A stretch of 64,000 nt of DNA from Planctomycetaceae bacterium (GTDB lineage: Bacteria > Planctomycetota > Planctomycetia > Planctomycetales > Planctomycetaceae), in NCBI GenBank assembly GCA_002724315.1, contig PBOJ01000072.1, forward strand, positions 1 to 64,000, given 5' to 3'. The position numbers and the translations under genes are program-made. Numbering within the stretch: the first letter of the stretch is position 1; each line of letters begins with the position of its first letter. This document shows, one piece after another, positions 8,396 through 17,024 of the stretch. Under the pieces are notes generated by a model. That model saw only the letters and a program-made list of their open reading frames with translations, did no database searches and was not told where the DNA came from.

Positions 8396-9619
8396 TCAGT
8401 TGTTCTGGATGGTCACTCGGCAGAAACGCTTCTTGCCGACCCACAGCATCAGACCGTCGGTGACTTCGACGGGGGTGTCGTGGCTGTCGAACCTCTGCTT
8501 GTCCTCGCCGAAATAGGCTCCGCCCTGGGAGATCGCCCGTCGGGCTTCACTGGTCGAGTTGCAGAGATTGGTGAGTTTCAGCAGTTGTGCGGCCGGCAGG
8601 TGGCCGTCCTGGAGATCGGCGGCAGCAACGACCACCTCGGGAATGTCCTGGGGACGTCCCCCTCCACCAATCTCTCGCTCCCAGCGTTCGATGGCTCCGG
8701 CAGCGTCCTCGGTCGAGTGGTACTCGGCGATGACCGATGCCGCCAGCCGCTGTTTGCACTGCTTGGCGTGACCGTTCATCAGCGATTCCACTTCCTCTTC
8801 GGGCACGTCGGTCAGGAGGTCGAAGTACATTTTCATGCAATCGTCGGGCAACTGCATGAATTTCTTGACCATCTCGAACGGCGAATCGGCGATCGCAATG
8901 TAGTTGTCCAGGCTCTTGCCCATCCGGCGGTGACCGTCGAGGCCGACGAGGATGGGCGACATCACGCCGACCTGGCCGGGTTGCCCGGCGTCCTTCTGCA
9001 GGTCGCGGGCCAACATGAAGCTGTAGAGTTGTTCGGTGCCGCCCAACTCGATGTCGGCGGTGACCTTGACCGAGTCCCACGCCTGCATGATTGGGTAGAG
9101 GCATTCGTGCAGGTAGATGGGGGACTCGGCCTTGTATCGTTTGGAGAAGTCGTCGCGGGTCAGCAACTGGGCGACGGTGACCTTGCTGGTCAATTCGAGC
9201 ATTTCCTGGAACGTCATCGGGGCGAACCAGTCGCCGTTGGGAACCACTTCGGCGGCGTCGAGATCGATGACCTTGCCGAGCTGGCCCAGGTAGTCGGCTG
9301 CGTTGGCCTCGACCTGTTCAGCCGTCAACCGCGCCCGTGTCTCATCTCGCCCACTGGGGTCTCCGACCAGGGCCGTGTAGTTGCCGAGGATGATCACGGC
9401 CTGGTGGCCCAGGGCCTGGAACTGCCGCATCTTTCTCATCGGCACCGTGTGACCCAGGTGCAGGTCGATGCCGGTGGGGTCGATGCCGTACTTGACCCGC
9501 AGGGGCGTGTCGGTGGCGAGGCTCTTTTCGAGCTTTTCGACCAGTTCCGGTTCGGGCACGATCTGCTCGGTGCCCCGGCGGATCACGGCCAGTTGTTCTT
9601 CGACGGGAGGAAACGGCAT
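8396..9619 (-). CDS. tyrS: Tyrosine--tRNA ligase
   Basis: The enzyme charges tRNA-Tyr. The 407-residue protein has the class I HIGH motif as HLGH (residues 54-57) after YGIDPTGID, and the KMSKS loop as MGKSLDN near residue 233. The C-terminal S4-like RNA-binding segment contains LLKLTNLCNSTSEARRAI and GGAYFGEDKQ. The start is ATG 9619, since the conserved N-terminus begins there and sequence further upstream in the same frame is unlike a protein. No clear Shine-Dalgarno is present. It lies 98 bases downstream of the CPBP gene on the same strand. Confidence 0.95.
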   Translation of the reverse strand: MPFPPVEEQLAVIRRGTEQIVPEPELVEKLEKSLATDTPLRVKYGIDPTGIDLHLGHTVPMRKMRQFQALGHQAVIILGNYTALVGDPSGRDETRARLTAEQVEANAADYLGQLGKVIDLDAAEVVPNGDWFAPMTFQEMLELTSKVTVAQLLTRDDFSKRYKAESPIYLHECLYPIMQAWDSVKVTADIELGGTEQLYSFMLARDLQKDAGQPGQVGVMSPILVGLDGHRRMGKSLDNYIAIADSPFEMVKKFMQLPDDCMKMYFDLLTDVPEEEVESLMNGHAKQCKQRLAASVIAEYHSTEDAAGAIERWEREIGGGGRPQDIPEVVVAAADLQDGHLPAAQLLKLTNLCNSTSEARRAISQGGAYFGEDKQRFDSHDTPVEVTDGLMLWVGKKRFCRVTIQNN

Positions 9620-9717
9620 CGGGGAGAATCCGCGGCGGACGGGAGTCGAGGCGTTCCCAAAACTACCAACCGATTCGACGGGGGGAAAGTGCTGGTCCGG
9701 CCCCGGTTCCCCATCGG

Positions 9718-10509
9718 TCAAGGCTCGGCCATCATCGACACGATGTTGACCGCGTTGAAGAGCATGTGGATCAACACGACAGCCAGGTAGCTGCCCGTGC
9801 GGTGGTAGGTCACGCCCAGCACGATGGCCAGGGGCAGCAGGGCAACCGCGTCCTGCCACGATGGATGAATGGCGCAGAAGGCGAACGCGGTCAGCAGGAT
9901 CGACAGTGAGGGGGAACAGTTCCGCAGCAACGACCTCTGCATGATCACCCGAAACGCCATTTCTTCGGTCCACGGTGCCACGAGCACGGCACTGACGGTT
10001 ACTGCCATCAGAAGTTGACCGGATGGGTCCCGTCCGATCAGTTGCAGCAACGGGTGCATGTCCGCGTCGGTGCGGTAAGGTTCGGTCAGGTTGAAGACGA
10101 TTGCTGTTGGCAACAGGCAGGTGAGGAAGCCGACCAGCCCGTAGACAAGCTGCCGGTGGATTGGAGAGCGGTCGGGTTCGGGAGCCGGAGATTTCCGGCG
10201 GGCCAGTGCGACCAGGCTCGCCAGCAACAGGAACAGGGTGGCGACCATCATCGTATTGTGGGTCAACGTCTCTGCGATCGCGTCGGTGTCTGCGCCGTCT
10301 TCGGGCAGCGTGCGTGAGAACACGATCGGCATTACCAGCCAGCAGAAGATGGCGACCGGCAACAGCCAGCCGGGCCAGGTAACGACCTGTCGGTTGTCGG
10401 CAGTCGGCAACGGTGGACCCTTGACGGCCCGCCACCCCAGCACGCCGCAGGTGGCCAGGCTGCCCAGCATCAACAACACGGTGAGAAGGAAATGTGCCTG
10501 AGACGACAT
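9718..10509 (-). CDS. CPBP-family intramembrane glutamic endopeptidase (CAAX-type)
   Basis: A 263-residue protein with about seven hydrophobic helices is predicted. The signature motifs of the CPBP (Abi/Rce1-like) family are present: EEMAFR near residue 181 (EExxxR), a histidine in AIHPSW, and HMLFNAVN near the C-terminus. Members cleave membrane-bound substrates or act in maturation and immunity of peptides; the substrate here is unknown. The gene is divergent from trpC, with only 75 bases between the two start codons. Confidence 0.88.
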   Translation of the reverse strand: MSSQAHFLLTVLLMLGSLATCGVLGWRAVKGPPLPTADNRQVVTWPGWLLPVAIFCWLVMPIVFSRTLPEDGADTDAIAETLTHNTMMVATLFLLLASLVALARRKSPAPEPDRSPIHRQLVYGLVGFLTCLLPTAIVFNLTEPYRTDADMHPLLQLIGRDPSGQLLMAVTVSAVLVAPWTEEMAFRVIMQRSLLRNCSPSLSILLTAFAFCAIHPSWQDAVALLPLAIVLGVTYHRTGSYLAVVLIHMLFNAVNIVSMMAEP

Positions 10510-10517
10510 GACGGGAG

Positions 10518-10523
10518 ATTGTA
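10518..10523 (-). promoter_or_regulatory. -10-like hexamer TACAAT just upstream of the CPBP start
   Basis: TACAAT on the minus strand ends 8 bases before ATG 10509, so a transcript from it would be leaderless or nearly so. The best -35 is poor (TTCAGA with an 18-base spacer). This is an inferred site. Confidence 0.3.
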
Positions 10524-10571
10524 CGGGATTGGGCAGCCGGATCTGAAGATGTCGTGATGAAGACGGGCTGC

Positions 10572-10577
10572 TATCAT
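10572..10577 (+). promoter_or_regulatory. -10-like hexamer TATCAT just upstream of trpC
   Basis: TATCAT ends 7 bases before the GTG start of trpC, which would place the transcription start at or near the first codon. No good -35 is visible and trpC lacks a clear Shine-Dalgarno, consistent with leaderless translation but not proof of it. Confidence 0.3.
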
Positions 10578-10584
10578 CGGCCGC

Positions 10585-11376
10585 GTGACGACCATTCTGG
10601 AATCGATTGTTGAGCGGAAGCGAGAGGAGATCGCCTCGCGGCAGGCCCAGTGCCCGGCGATTGAACTCGAGGCGAGACTGGCCGATTCGCCGGCCCCGCG
10701 GGGGTTCGTGGACGCGATCCGCGAGGCACGTGGGGTGGCGCTGATCGCCGAGATCAAGAAGGCGTCACCGTCGGCGGGGTTGATCCGTGAGGACTTCGAT
10801 CCGGTTGAACTGGCCGGGACGTACCAGCAGGCCGGGGCGACCTGCCTGAGTTGCCTGACTGACGAGCCGTTTTTCCAGGGGCGGCTTGAGCACCTGGAGT
10901 CGGTGCGGAAACACGTGGACCGGCCGGTGCTGCGGAAGGATTTTCTCCTGGATCGGTACCAGTTGCTCGAAGCTCGGGTCGCCGGTGCCGATGCGGTGCT
11001 ACTGATCGCCGAGTGCCTGGGGGCCTGCGAATTGCGGGAGCTGTATTTTTCGGCCGACGAACTGGGGCTCGATGTGCTGCTGGAGATTTACGAACCAGAG
11101 AATCTCGATCGGGCACTCGATCTCGATCCCGCATTGCTGGGCATCAACAATCGGAACCTGAAGACGTTCGAGACCGACCTGGGACACACGTTGCGTGTCG
11201 GGGCGGGTGTGCCCGAGTCAACGATGTTGGTGGCCGAGAGCGGGATCCGCAGTCGTGCGGATGTCGAATACCTTGCTGGAGGGGGCGTGAGTGCGATCCT
11301 GGTCGGCGAGACCCTGATGCGGTCCGAGTCGGTCCTGGAGAAGACAACTGAACTGGTCGGAGTGCCGCGGCGTTGA
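10585..11376 (+). CDS. trpC: Indole-3-glycerol phosphate synthase
   Basis: The enzyme closes the indole ring from CdRP in tryptophan synthesis. The 263-residue TIM-barrel protein shows the N-terminal ILESIVERKREEI segment, the catalytic EIKKASPSAG block, the RKDFLLDRYQ strand and NNRNLKTFETD, all diagnostic. The start codon is GTG 10585. Other tryptophan genes are not adjacent, although a trpG/pabA-like gene lies about 13 kb away, so the pathway is dispersed. A Nudix-like gene follows 30 bases downstream. Confidence 0.95.
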   Translation: MTTILESIVERKREEIASRQAQCPAIELEARLADSPAPRGFVDAIREARGVALIAEIKKASPSAGLIREDFDPVELAGTYQQAGATCLSCLTDEPFFQGRLEHLESVRKHVDRPVLRKDFLLDRYQLLEARVAGADAVLLIAECLGACELRELYFSADELGLDVLLEIYEPENLDRALDLDPALLGINNRNLKTFETDLGHTLRVGAGVPESTMLVAESGIRSRADVEYLAGGGVSAILVGETLMRSESVLEKTTELVGVPRR

Positions 11377-11406
11377 GCCGGGAGTCGACCGAGGGAGACA
11401 AAGAGG

Positions 11407-12030
11407 ATGACGAGCGATTTTCCGGTCGAACACGTTCTGGTGGTTCCCACCAGCCTGTTCCACGAGATCGGGCACTTCCAGGGGTTCTGCCCCGATATCG
11501 AAAACTACCTCGAGCGACTGCTCCATCCGGCCCAGATGAGCTTCCGGCCGAGAGATACGGTGGAAGAGGATCCGAGCCTGAAGCAGTTGATTCCCTACTG
11601 CGTGTTTCGGCACGAGGGCCGGGTGTTCCATTACCGTCGCGGGACCGAGCAGGGGGAGGGTCGGCTGCACAGCAAACGGTCCATCGGCATCGGCGGCCAC
11701 ATTTCCTCAGAGGACACCCAGGCCGGAAGGTCTCCCTACGAGGAAGGGATGCAGCGTGAGATTGCCGAGGAGGTGTTTCTGGAGACCGGGTACACAGAGC
11801 AGTGCGTGGGGCTGATCAACGACGATTTGACCGAGGTGGGACAGGTGCACCTTGGCGTGGTACACGTCTTCGATCTGGATGAGCCCAAAGTTCGTCCTCG
11901 CGAAGAGTCGATAATCGAAACAGGATTTGCCACTCCCGGCGACCTGGTCGACGATCGTGAGTCGTTCGAGACATGGTCGCAGATTTGCCTGGATCACCTG
12001 CTGGGCGAGTCGGATTCCGGGAGCGGCTAG
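11407..12030 (+). CDS. Nudix-like hydrolase/phosphoesterase
   Basis: The 207-residue protein carries a Nudix-box-like segment: GIGGHI followed, after an insertion, by [14 protein letters not shown], which matches the REUxEExGU core except that the final glycine position is displaced. A preceding region ([12 protein letters not shown]) resembles the strand leading into the box. It may hydrolyse a nucleoside-diphosphate-linked compound. An AGGGAGACAAAGAGG purine-rich tract precedes ATG 11407. The gene follows trpC closely and may share its transcript. The substrate is unknown. Confidence 0.65.
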   Translation: MTSDFPVEHVLVVPTSLFHEIGHFQGFCPDIENYLERLLHPAQMSFRPRDTVEEDPSLKQLIPYCVFRHEGRVFHYRRGTEQGEGRLHSKRSIGIGGHISSEDTQAGRSPYEEGMQREIAEEVFLETGYTEQCVGLINDDLTEVGQVHLGVVHVFDLDEPKVRPREESIIETGFATPGDLVDDRESFETWSQICLDHLLGESDSGSG

Positions 12031-12067
12031 GGGAATCAACGACGGCGTCGGCAAGGGAGTGCGGACG

Positions 12068-12652
12068 ATGGCGACTCGCGTAACGGTTGGTGTGACGGGA
12101 GTCCTGTTCGTGCTGGGCGCCTTTGCGGTCGACTGGTCCGATGCGGCCGATAGGTCAACCAGCACCGGGGCGATCGATTCCGAGGGACTGGGCCGGATGC
12201 TGCGATCCGTGGGCGTCAAGCCACGCGCGGCCGGGTCGCGGTACGACTTCGAGTTTCACTCCAAACAGGGTGGCCAGGAGTGGGATTTCGCCATGTCGGC
12301 TGTGATCAGCCAGAATGGCGGCACGATCTGGGTGATGGCGTGGCTGGAGGAAATGCCCGCCAAGGCGTCGAAGGTGCCGGCAGCGGCGTTGCTGAGAATG
12401 CTGTCGGAAAACGATCGGCTGGGAAACGGGAAGTTTTTTGCTTACGACCGACGGAACCGGCGGTTCCTGATGCAGCGCGTCGTCCAGAACCAACGGATCA
12501 CCCCGACAAGGTTGCGGGGGATTTTCGAGGATGTGGCCAAGGGGGTGATGGGCAGCCACTCGATCTGGTCGGTTGCGCGATGGAACAAGAAGCCTCCGGC
12601 ACGGCAGTCGGCGGTTCCGCCGGCACCTCCGGCTGAACGGCGTCGGCGTTAG
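12068..12652 (+). CDS. Small secreted protein, possibly YbjN/T3SS-chaperone-like fold
   Basis: This 194-residue protein begins with a hydrophobic export signal (VTVGVTGVLFVLGAFAVDW). ATG 12068 is preceded by AGGGAG at a workable spacing. The body has the pattern of alternating strands and helices seen in YbjN/CesT-like domains: EFHSKQGGQEWDFAMSAV, then a strand FFAYDRRNRRFLMQRVV, then a helix TPTRLRGIFEDVAKGV. That comparison is by eye only. The C-terminus is proline- and arginine-rich. No catalytic residues are evident. Confidence 0.6.
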   Translation: MATRVTVGVTGVLFVLGAFAVDWSDAADRSTSTGAIDSEGLGRMLRSVGVKPRAAGSRYDFEFHSKQGGQEWDFAMSAVISQNGGTIWVMAWLEEMPAKASKVPAAALLRMLSENDRLGNGKFFAYDRRNRRFLMQRVVQNQRITPTRLRGIFEDVAKGVMGSHSIWSVARWNKKPPARQSAVPPAPPAERRRR

Positions 12653-12717
12653 ACGTCGAAAACCGGTCGAACGCCTCCGGGGAATTGGCCGATTTGGACC
12701 GGCGTGCATCCTTGCCG

Positions 12718-12746
12718 TTGTTGGTGGTCACTCCACGCGGTAAAAT
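12718..12746 (+). promoter_or_regulatory. Predicted sigma70-type promoter for the DUF1549/DUF1501/WD40 genes
   Basis: TTGTTG (12718-12723), a 17-base spacer and TAAAAT (12741-12746) lie about 90 bases upstream of the DUF1549 start. It is the best promoter match in this 184-base gap and would drive the three downstream genes. Confidence 0.42.
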
Positions 12747-12836
12747 GGGAAACCGGCGGCCGGTTTGCGGCCGTTCCCGCCGACGTGCCCTCCCGGTACC
12801 GTCTCACAGCCCACTCCCTTCGTCACCACGGTTCTC

Positions 12837-14468
12837 ATGAGATTTCCCTGGTTTTTGGCCTGGTCTCTGTTGGTTCTGCCGGTGTCGGTCCCTGCGGCCG
12901 ACCTGTTGCCGGAAGATCGGCCGATCAATGTTGCAGTCGATCACTACCTTCGCGCGGGGTGGGTGGAAGCCGGGGTGAAGCCGGCCCCGTTGCTCTCTCG
13001 TGCCGGGCTGATCCGTCGCATGACACTTGACTTGGCCGGTCGAATTCCGACCCGGGGTGAGACGCGGGAGTTTGTCGAATCGTCGTCACCACTGAGATGG
13101 ACCCAGTTGGCCGATCGCCTGCTGGCCAGTCCGGATTTCGCCTACCACCATCGCAACGAGTTGGACCTGTTGTTGCTGGCTGCGAAGAAGAACGACGGTG
13201 AGTTCCGCAAGTACCTGCTCGCGGCGGCCCGGGAGAACCGGTCGTGGGACGAATTGTTCCGCCAGATGATGGTGGGCCGCGAGGGGGACGCGTCCGAGAA
13301 GCCGGCGTTGGCGTTCCTGAAGGCTCGGGCCGGCAGCCTGGACGACCTGACCGTCGACACCAGCGTGCTCTTCTTCGGGGTCAATGTCAGCTGTGCCAAG
13401 TGCCACGATCATCCCCTGGTCGACGACTGGAAGCAGGATCACTTTTACGGCATGGCCTCGTTCTTCACTCGCACATACATGACCAAGAAGAACACGTTGG
13501 CCGAGAAGTTCAGCGGATCGATCAAGTTCAAGACGACCGCGGGCAAGGAGAAGCAGGCCCGATTCATGTTCCTGACCGGGACCGAGGTGGCCGAACCCAA
13601 AGTCAAGAAAACGGCCAAGCAGCGCAAGGCCGAGGACGCCGAGGTCAAGCGGCAGATGAAGGACGCCAAGGCCCCCCCGGCCAAGGTCCCCGGATTCAGT
13701 CCTCGCGAGAAGCTGGTTGAGGTGGCATTGCAGACCAAGGACCGGCGATTTTTCTCGCGGGCGATCGTCAACCGGATCTGGCTGCGGCTGATGGGCCGGG
13801 GGATCGTCGATCCTCCTGACCAGATGCATTCGGCCAACGACCCCTCGCATCCCGAACTGCTCGACTGGCTCGCCCGGGACCTCGCCTCCAACGGGTATGA
13901 CCTCAAGCGGTTGATCCGTGGCATTGTGCTCAGCGACGCTTACGCGATCTCGAGCCGGTTCAGCGGCAAGGGTGAGGCTCCGCCGCCGGAGACGTTCGCG
14001 GTGGCCAGCGTGCGGCTGCTGACTCCGAGACAGTATTCCCTGTCGCTGCTGGTGGCGGCGTCGAATCCGGATCAGATCACCACCCAGGCGACGACGGCCG
14101 AATGGGCCAAACGCCGGGAGAGCCTGGAAAACGAGTCGAACGACCTGGCCGGCCAGATCGAGTTGCCCAGTGACAATTTCCAGGTCAGCGTCGACGAGGC
14201 CCTGCTGTTTTCCAACAACGACCGGATCCAGAACAACCTGCTCAGGGACTCGGCCGATCGACTGGTCGGGTCGCTGAAGTTGATCACCGATCGCCGCCAG
14301 TTGATCGCGCGGGCGTTCGAATCGACGTTGTCCAGGGCACCGGATGCCGACGAGATTGCGGTGTTCGAGGCGTTTTTGACGAAAAGAAAGAAAGACGGGC
14401 GTGTGGCGGCTATCCAGCAGATGGTCTGGGCGCTGCTGACAAGTCCCGAGTTGCGGTTCAACTACTGA
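12837..14468 (+). CDS. Secreted DUF1549/DUF1553 protein with a CxxCH motif
   Basis: This 543-residue exported protein has a signal peptide (RFPWFLAWSLLVLPVSVPAA). The DUF1549 half contains NVSCAKCHDHPLVDDW near residue 185, a c-type heme-like CxxCH site. The DUF1553 half contains AIVNRIWLRLMGRGIVDPPD and PELLDWLARDL. It is a short version of the family: the separate N-terminal cytochrome domain seen in longer planctomycete homologues is absent. A lysine-rich linker (about residues 260-285) separates the halves. It is followed by DUF1501 and WD40 genes, a recurring planctomycete set whose biochemical role is undefined. Confidence 0.92.
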   Translation: MRFPWFLAWSLLVLPVSVPAADLLPEDRPINVAVDHYLRAGWVEAGVKPAPLLSRAGLIRRMTLDLAGRIPTRGETREFVESSSPLRWTQLADRLLASPDFAYHHRNELDLLLLAAKKNDGEFRKYLLAAARENRSWDELFRQMMVGREGDASEKPALAFLKARAGSLDDLTVDTSVLFFGVNVSCAKCHDHPLVDDWKQDHFYGMASFFTRTYMTKKNTLAEKFSGSIKFKTTAGKEKQARFMFLTGTEVAEPKVKKTAKQRKAEDAEVKRQMKDAKAPPAKVPGFSPREKLVEVALQTKDRRFFSRAIVNRIWLRLMGRGIVDPPDQMHSANDPSHPELLDWLARDLASNGYDLKRLIRGIVLSDAYAISSRFSGKGEAPPPETFAVASVRLLTPRQYSLSLLVAASNPDQITTQATTAEWAKRRESLENESNDLAGQIELPSDNFQVSVDEALLFSNNDRIQNNLLRDSADRLVGSLKLITDRRQLIARAFESTLSRAPDADEIAVFEAFLTKRKKDGRVAAIQQMVWALLTSPELRFNY

Positions 14469-14520
14469 TAACCGACGATACCCCAGGCCCCGATCCCGTG
14501 GGCAATAAGGAGTGGTTGGA

Positions 14521-15837
14521 ATGACACGTTCGAAGAGCGATTCGATTCGCAACTTGTCCGCCGGAGTGAGCCGGCGCGGGTTCCTCGGTGCGGCGGCTGC
14601 CGGAGCTGCTGCGGGGGGATTTGCCCAGGACATGACGGTGCTGGACGTGCTGAAGAATCCGGCGATCGCCGCCGAGATCAAGAAGCAGCAGAAGCACGTG
14701 ATCCTGCTGTGGTTGGCCGGTGGAGCGAGCCAGCTCGAGACGTGGGATCCGAAGCCGGGTCGTCCGACCGGTGGCCCGTTCATGCCGATCTCGACAAACG
14801 TTCCCGGTGTCGAGATCAGTGAATTGTTGCCGAAGATGTCTCAGCGGATGCAGGACACCGCGATCATCCGCAGCCTGAGCACCGGTATCGGTGACCATGG
14901 TGGCGGGGCGGCCCTGATGGAGACCGGGCGACGCAAGGAGCAGGGCCTGCAGTACCCCGACCTGGGGGCGATCATCGCTCGCGAACTGGGTCGAGCTGAC
15001 AGCCAGGTGCCTGACTACGTCAGCTTCTATACCTCGACCGAAGGACGCCGGAAGGGCACCTCCGGTTTCCTCGGAGCCCGGTTCGCTCCGATGTTCCTCT
15101 CGGATAGCATGATCCCGCCCAACATCCGGCGTCTCGAGGCGGTCAGCGACATCGATCACAAGGAACGCGCCGACCTTCGCGATTTGCTCGCCCGCCGTTT
15201 CACTCAGGGCCGGCAGAGCCGCAACAACGTGCTGGGCAGTCACACCAGTGCCTACCAGCGGGTCCGCGGGATCATGGCCAGCGAGAAGCTGTTCAACATC
15301 GAAGACGAACCGACCCCGGTGCGGGAGAAGTACGGTCCGACCCAGTTCTCCCAGCAGTGTCTGGTCGCCAGGCGGCTGATCGAGGCCGGCGTTCCGTTCG
15401 TCAAGGTCGCCCGTGCGTGGTGGGATAGCCACGGTCAGAACTTCGAAACGCACCAGGAGTTGTGCGCCGATCTCGATCATTCGATGTCGGTCCTGCTCGA
15501 CGATCTCGACGAACGTGGGCTGCTGGAGAAGACGCTGGTGATCACACTGGCCGAGTTCGGCCGAACACCCAAGATCAATCCCAGCCTCGGACGCGATCAT
15601 TTCGCCAACGCCTGGAGCACCAGCCTCTCGGGCTGCGGCATCAAGGGCGGATCGGTCTATGGCAAGACCGACGCCGATGGCCAGACCGTGGCCGAGGGCA
15701 AGATCGGGGCCGGGCAGTTGTTCGCCACGATCTTCAAGGCACTGGGCATCGACCACGAGAAGGAATATTTCGTCGGTGCCCGTCCGTTGCCGATTTCCGA
15801 CTTTGGAGCGCAGCCGATCGACGAGGTACTCGCCTGA
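14521..15837 (+). CDS. DUF1501 protein, Tat-exported
   Basis: The 438-residue protein starts with a twin-arginine signal (SRRGFLGAAAAGAAAGG). The body has the DUF1501 fold related to sulfatase/alkaline phosphatases: HVILLWLAGGASQLETWDPK, the RSLSTGIGDHGGG segment, and LAEFGRTPKINPSLGRDH near the C-terminus, whose D/H residues resemble metal ligands. AAGGAG 8 bases before ATG 14521 fixes the start. It lies 52 bases after the DUF1549 gene and is presumed to act with it outside the cytoplasm. Its substrate is unknown. Confidence 0.92.
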   Translation: MTRSKSDSIRNLSAGVSRRGFLGAAAAGAAAGGFAQDMTVLDVLKNPAIAAEIKKQQKHVILLWLAGGASQLETWDPKPGRPTGGPFMPISTNVPGVEISELLPKMSQRMQDTAIIRSLSTGIGDHGGGAALMETGRRKEQGLQYPDLGAIIARELGRADSQVPDYVSFYTSTEGRRKGTSGFLGARFAPMFLSDSMIPPNIRRLEAVSDIDHKERADLRDLLARRFTQGRQSRNNVLGSHTSAYQRVRGIMASEKLFNIEDEPTPVREKYGPTQFSQQCLVARRLIEAGVPFVKVARAWWDSHGQNFETHQELCADLDHSMSVLLDDLDERGLLEKTLVITLAEFGRTPKINPSLGRDHFANAWSTSLSGCGIKGGSVYGKTDADGQTVAEGKIGAGQLFATIFKALGIDHEKEYFVGARPLPISDFGAQPIDEVLA

Positions 15838-15889
15838 GACCGCGCCGATCCACAACACGCGACACTCCTCCAACCGAAAGCCGTCTGAC

Positions 15890-16960
15890 ATGGCCGCCGA
15901 TCCCAAGCAGCTGAAACTCGCCAAGAACGTTGGGTCCCAGGGCATCGCCTTTGGCATTGACCGGGTTCCCGAGTCCGACCGGATCTACTACGGCAGTTCC
16001 GACTTCAAGGTTTATGAGTACGACTTCGGTGCCGAAAAGCCCGAGTCGAAGGTGTTCGAAGGCGAGGGACATCGCAGTTACGTGACCACGGTGGCCTTGG
16101 CCGGCAAGACGGTCGTCAGCGGCAGCTACGACCGCCGGCTGGTGTGGTGGGACGCCGAGACCCGCAAGCAGATCCGGATCGTCGCCGACGCTCACAAGAA
16201 ACGGATCCGCCGTGTGGCTGCCAGTCCGGACGGCAAGCTGGTTGCCAGCGTGTCGGACGACATGGACGTCAAGGTCTGGGATGTGGCCACCGGCAAGCTG
16301 AAGGCGACGCTCAAAGAGCACAAGCCGATGACGCCGAACAACTACCCCTCGATGCTCTACGCCGTCTCTTTCTCGTATGATGGTAAGTGGCTGGCGACCG
16401 CCGACAAGGTGGGTCACATCGTGGTGTGGGACGTGGCGACCGGCAAGATGCTGAAGACGCTCGAGTCCCCGGTGATGTACACCTGGGATCCTCGCCAGCG
16501 ACGTCACTCGATCGGCGGCATCCGCAGTGTCTCCTTCAGCCACGACGGCAAGCTGCTGGCCGTCGGCGGCATCGGCAAGATCGGCAACATCGATCACCTG
16601 GGCGGTCCCTCGCGGATCGAGGTCTTCGAGTGGCAGGCTGGCAAGAAGCTGCACCAGCTCGAGGACGGCAAGTTCAAGGGCCTGGTCGAGCAGATTGTGT
16701 TTTCTCCCGACGGTGCGTGGTTCATCGTTGCCGGCGGAGACCACAACGGCTTCATCTCGGTTTACGACACCAAGAGCGGGAAGCTGATCAAGCAGGAGAA
16801 GGCTCCCATGCACGTGCACCAGTTCGTTGTCAACGAGCCGCACGATACGGTTTACGCCGTCGGGCATCACCGGCTGGTGACTTGGGAACTGAAGGCTGCG
16901 AAGCCCAAGCCCAAGAAGAAGCCTGAAGACAAGAAGCCGGCGGAAAAGAAGAAGGCCTGA
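15890..16960 (+). CDS. WD40-repeat beta-propeller protein
   Basis: This 356-residue protein is built of WD40 repeats, with blades ending in DRRLVWWD, DMDVKVWDVATGK and GHIVVWDVATGK. No signal peptide is seen from ATG 15890, so it is likely cytoplasmic, unlike many longer cytochrome-fused planctomycete relatives. The C-terminus is a lysine/proline-rich tail (KPKKKPEDKK). It is the third gene of the DUF1549-DUF1501-WD40 set, 52 bases after DUF1501. It probably serves as a protein interaction scaffold. Confidence 0.9.
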   Translation: MAADPKQLKLAKNVGSQGIAFGIDRVPESDRIYYGSSDFKVYEYDFGAEKPESKVFEGEGHRSYVTTVALAGKTVVSGSYDRRLVWWDAETRKQIRIVADAHKKRIRRVAASPDGKLVASVSDDMDVKVWDVATGKLKATLKEHKPMTPNNYPSMLYAVSFSYDGKWLATADKVGHIVVWDVATGKMLKTLESPVMYTWDPRQRRHSIGGIRSVSFSHDGKLLAVGGIGKIGNIDHLGGPSRIEVFEWQAGKKLHQLEDGKFKGLVEQIVFSPDGAWFIVAGGDHNGFISVYDTKSGKLIKQEKAPMHVHQFVVNEPHDTVYAVGHHRLVTWELKAAKPKPKKKPEDKKPAEKKKA

Positions 16961-17024
16961 GGGTTGACCTCGGGCCGCCGCGGCCGGTTGGCTTCTCGAT
17001 CGCACCCAGCGGGTGTGTCGCACT

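Noticed and set aside
8396-10435. Possible fusion of upstream sequence to tyrS in one frame
   Set aside because: The extra N-terminal sequence is antisense or shadow of the CPBP gene and not protein-like; TyrRS has a normal start at 9619.
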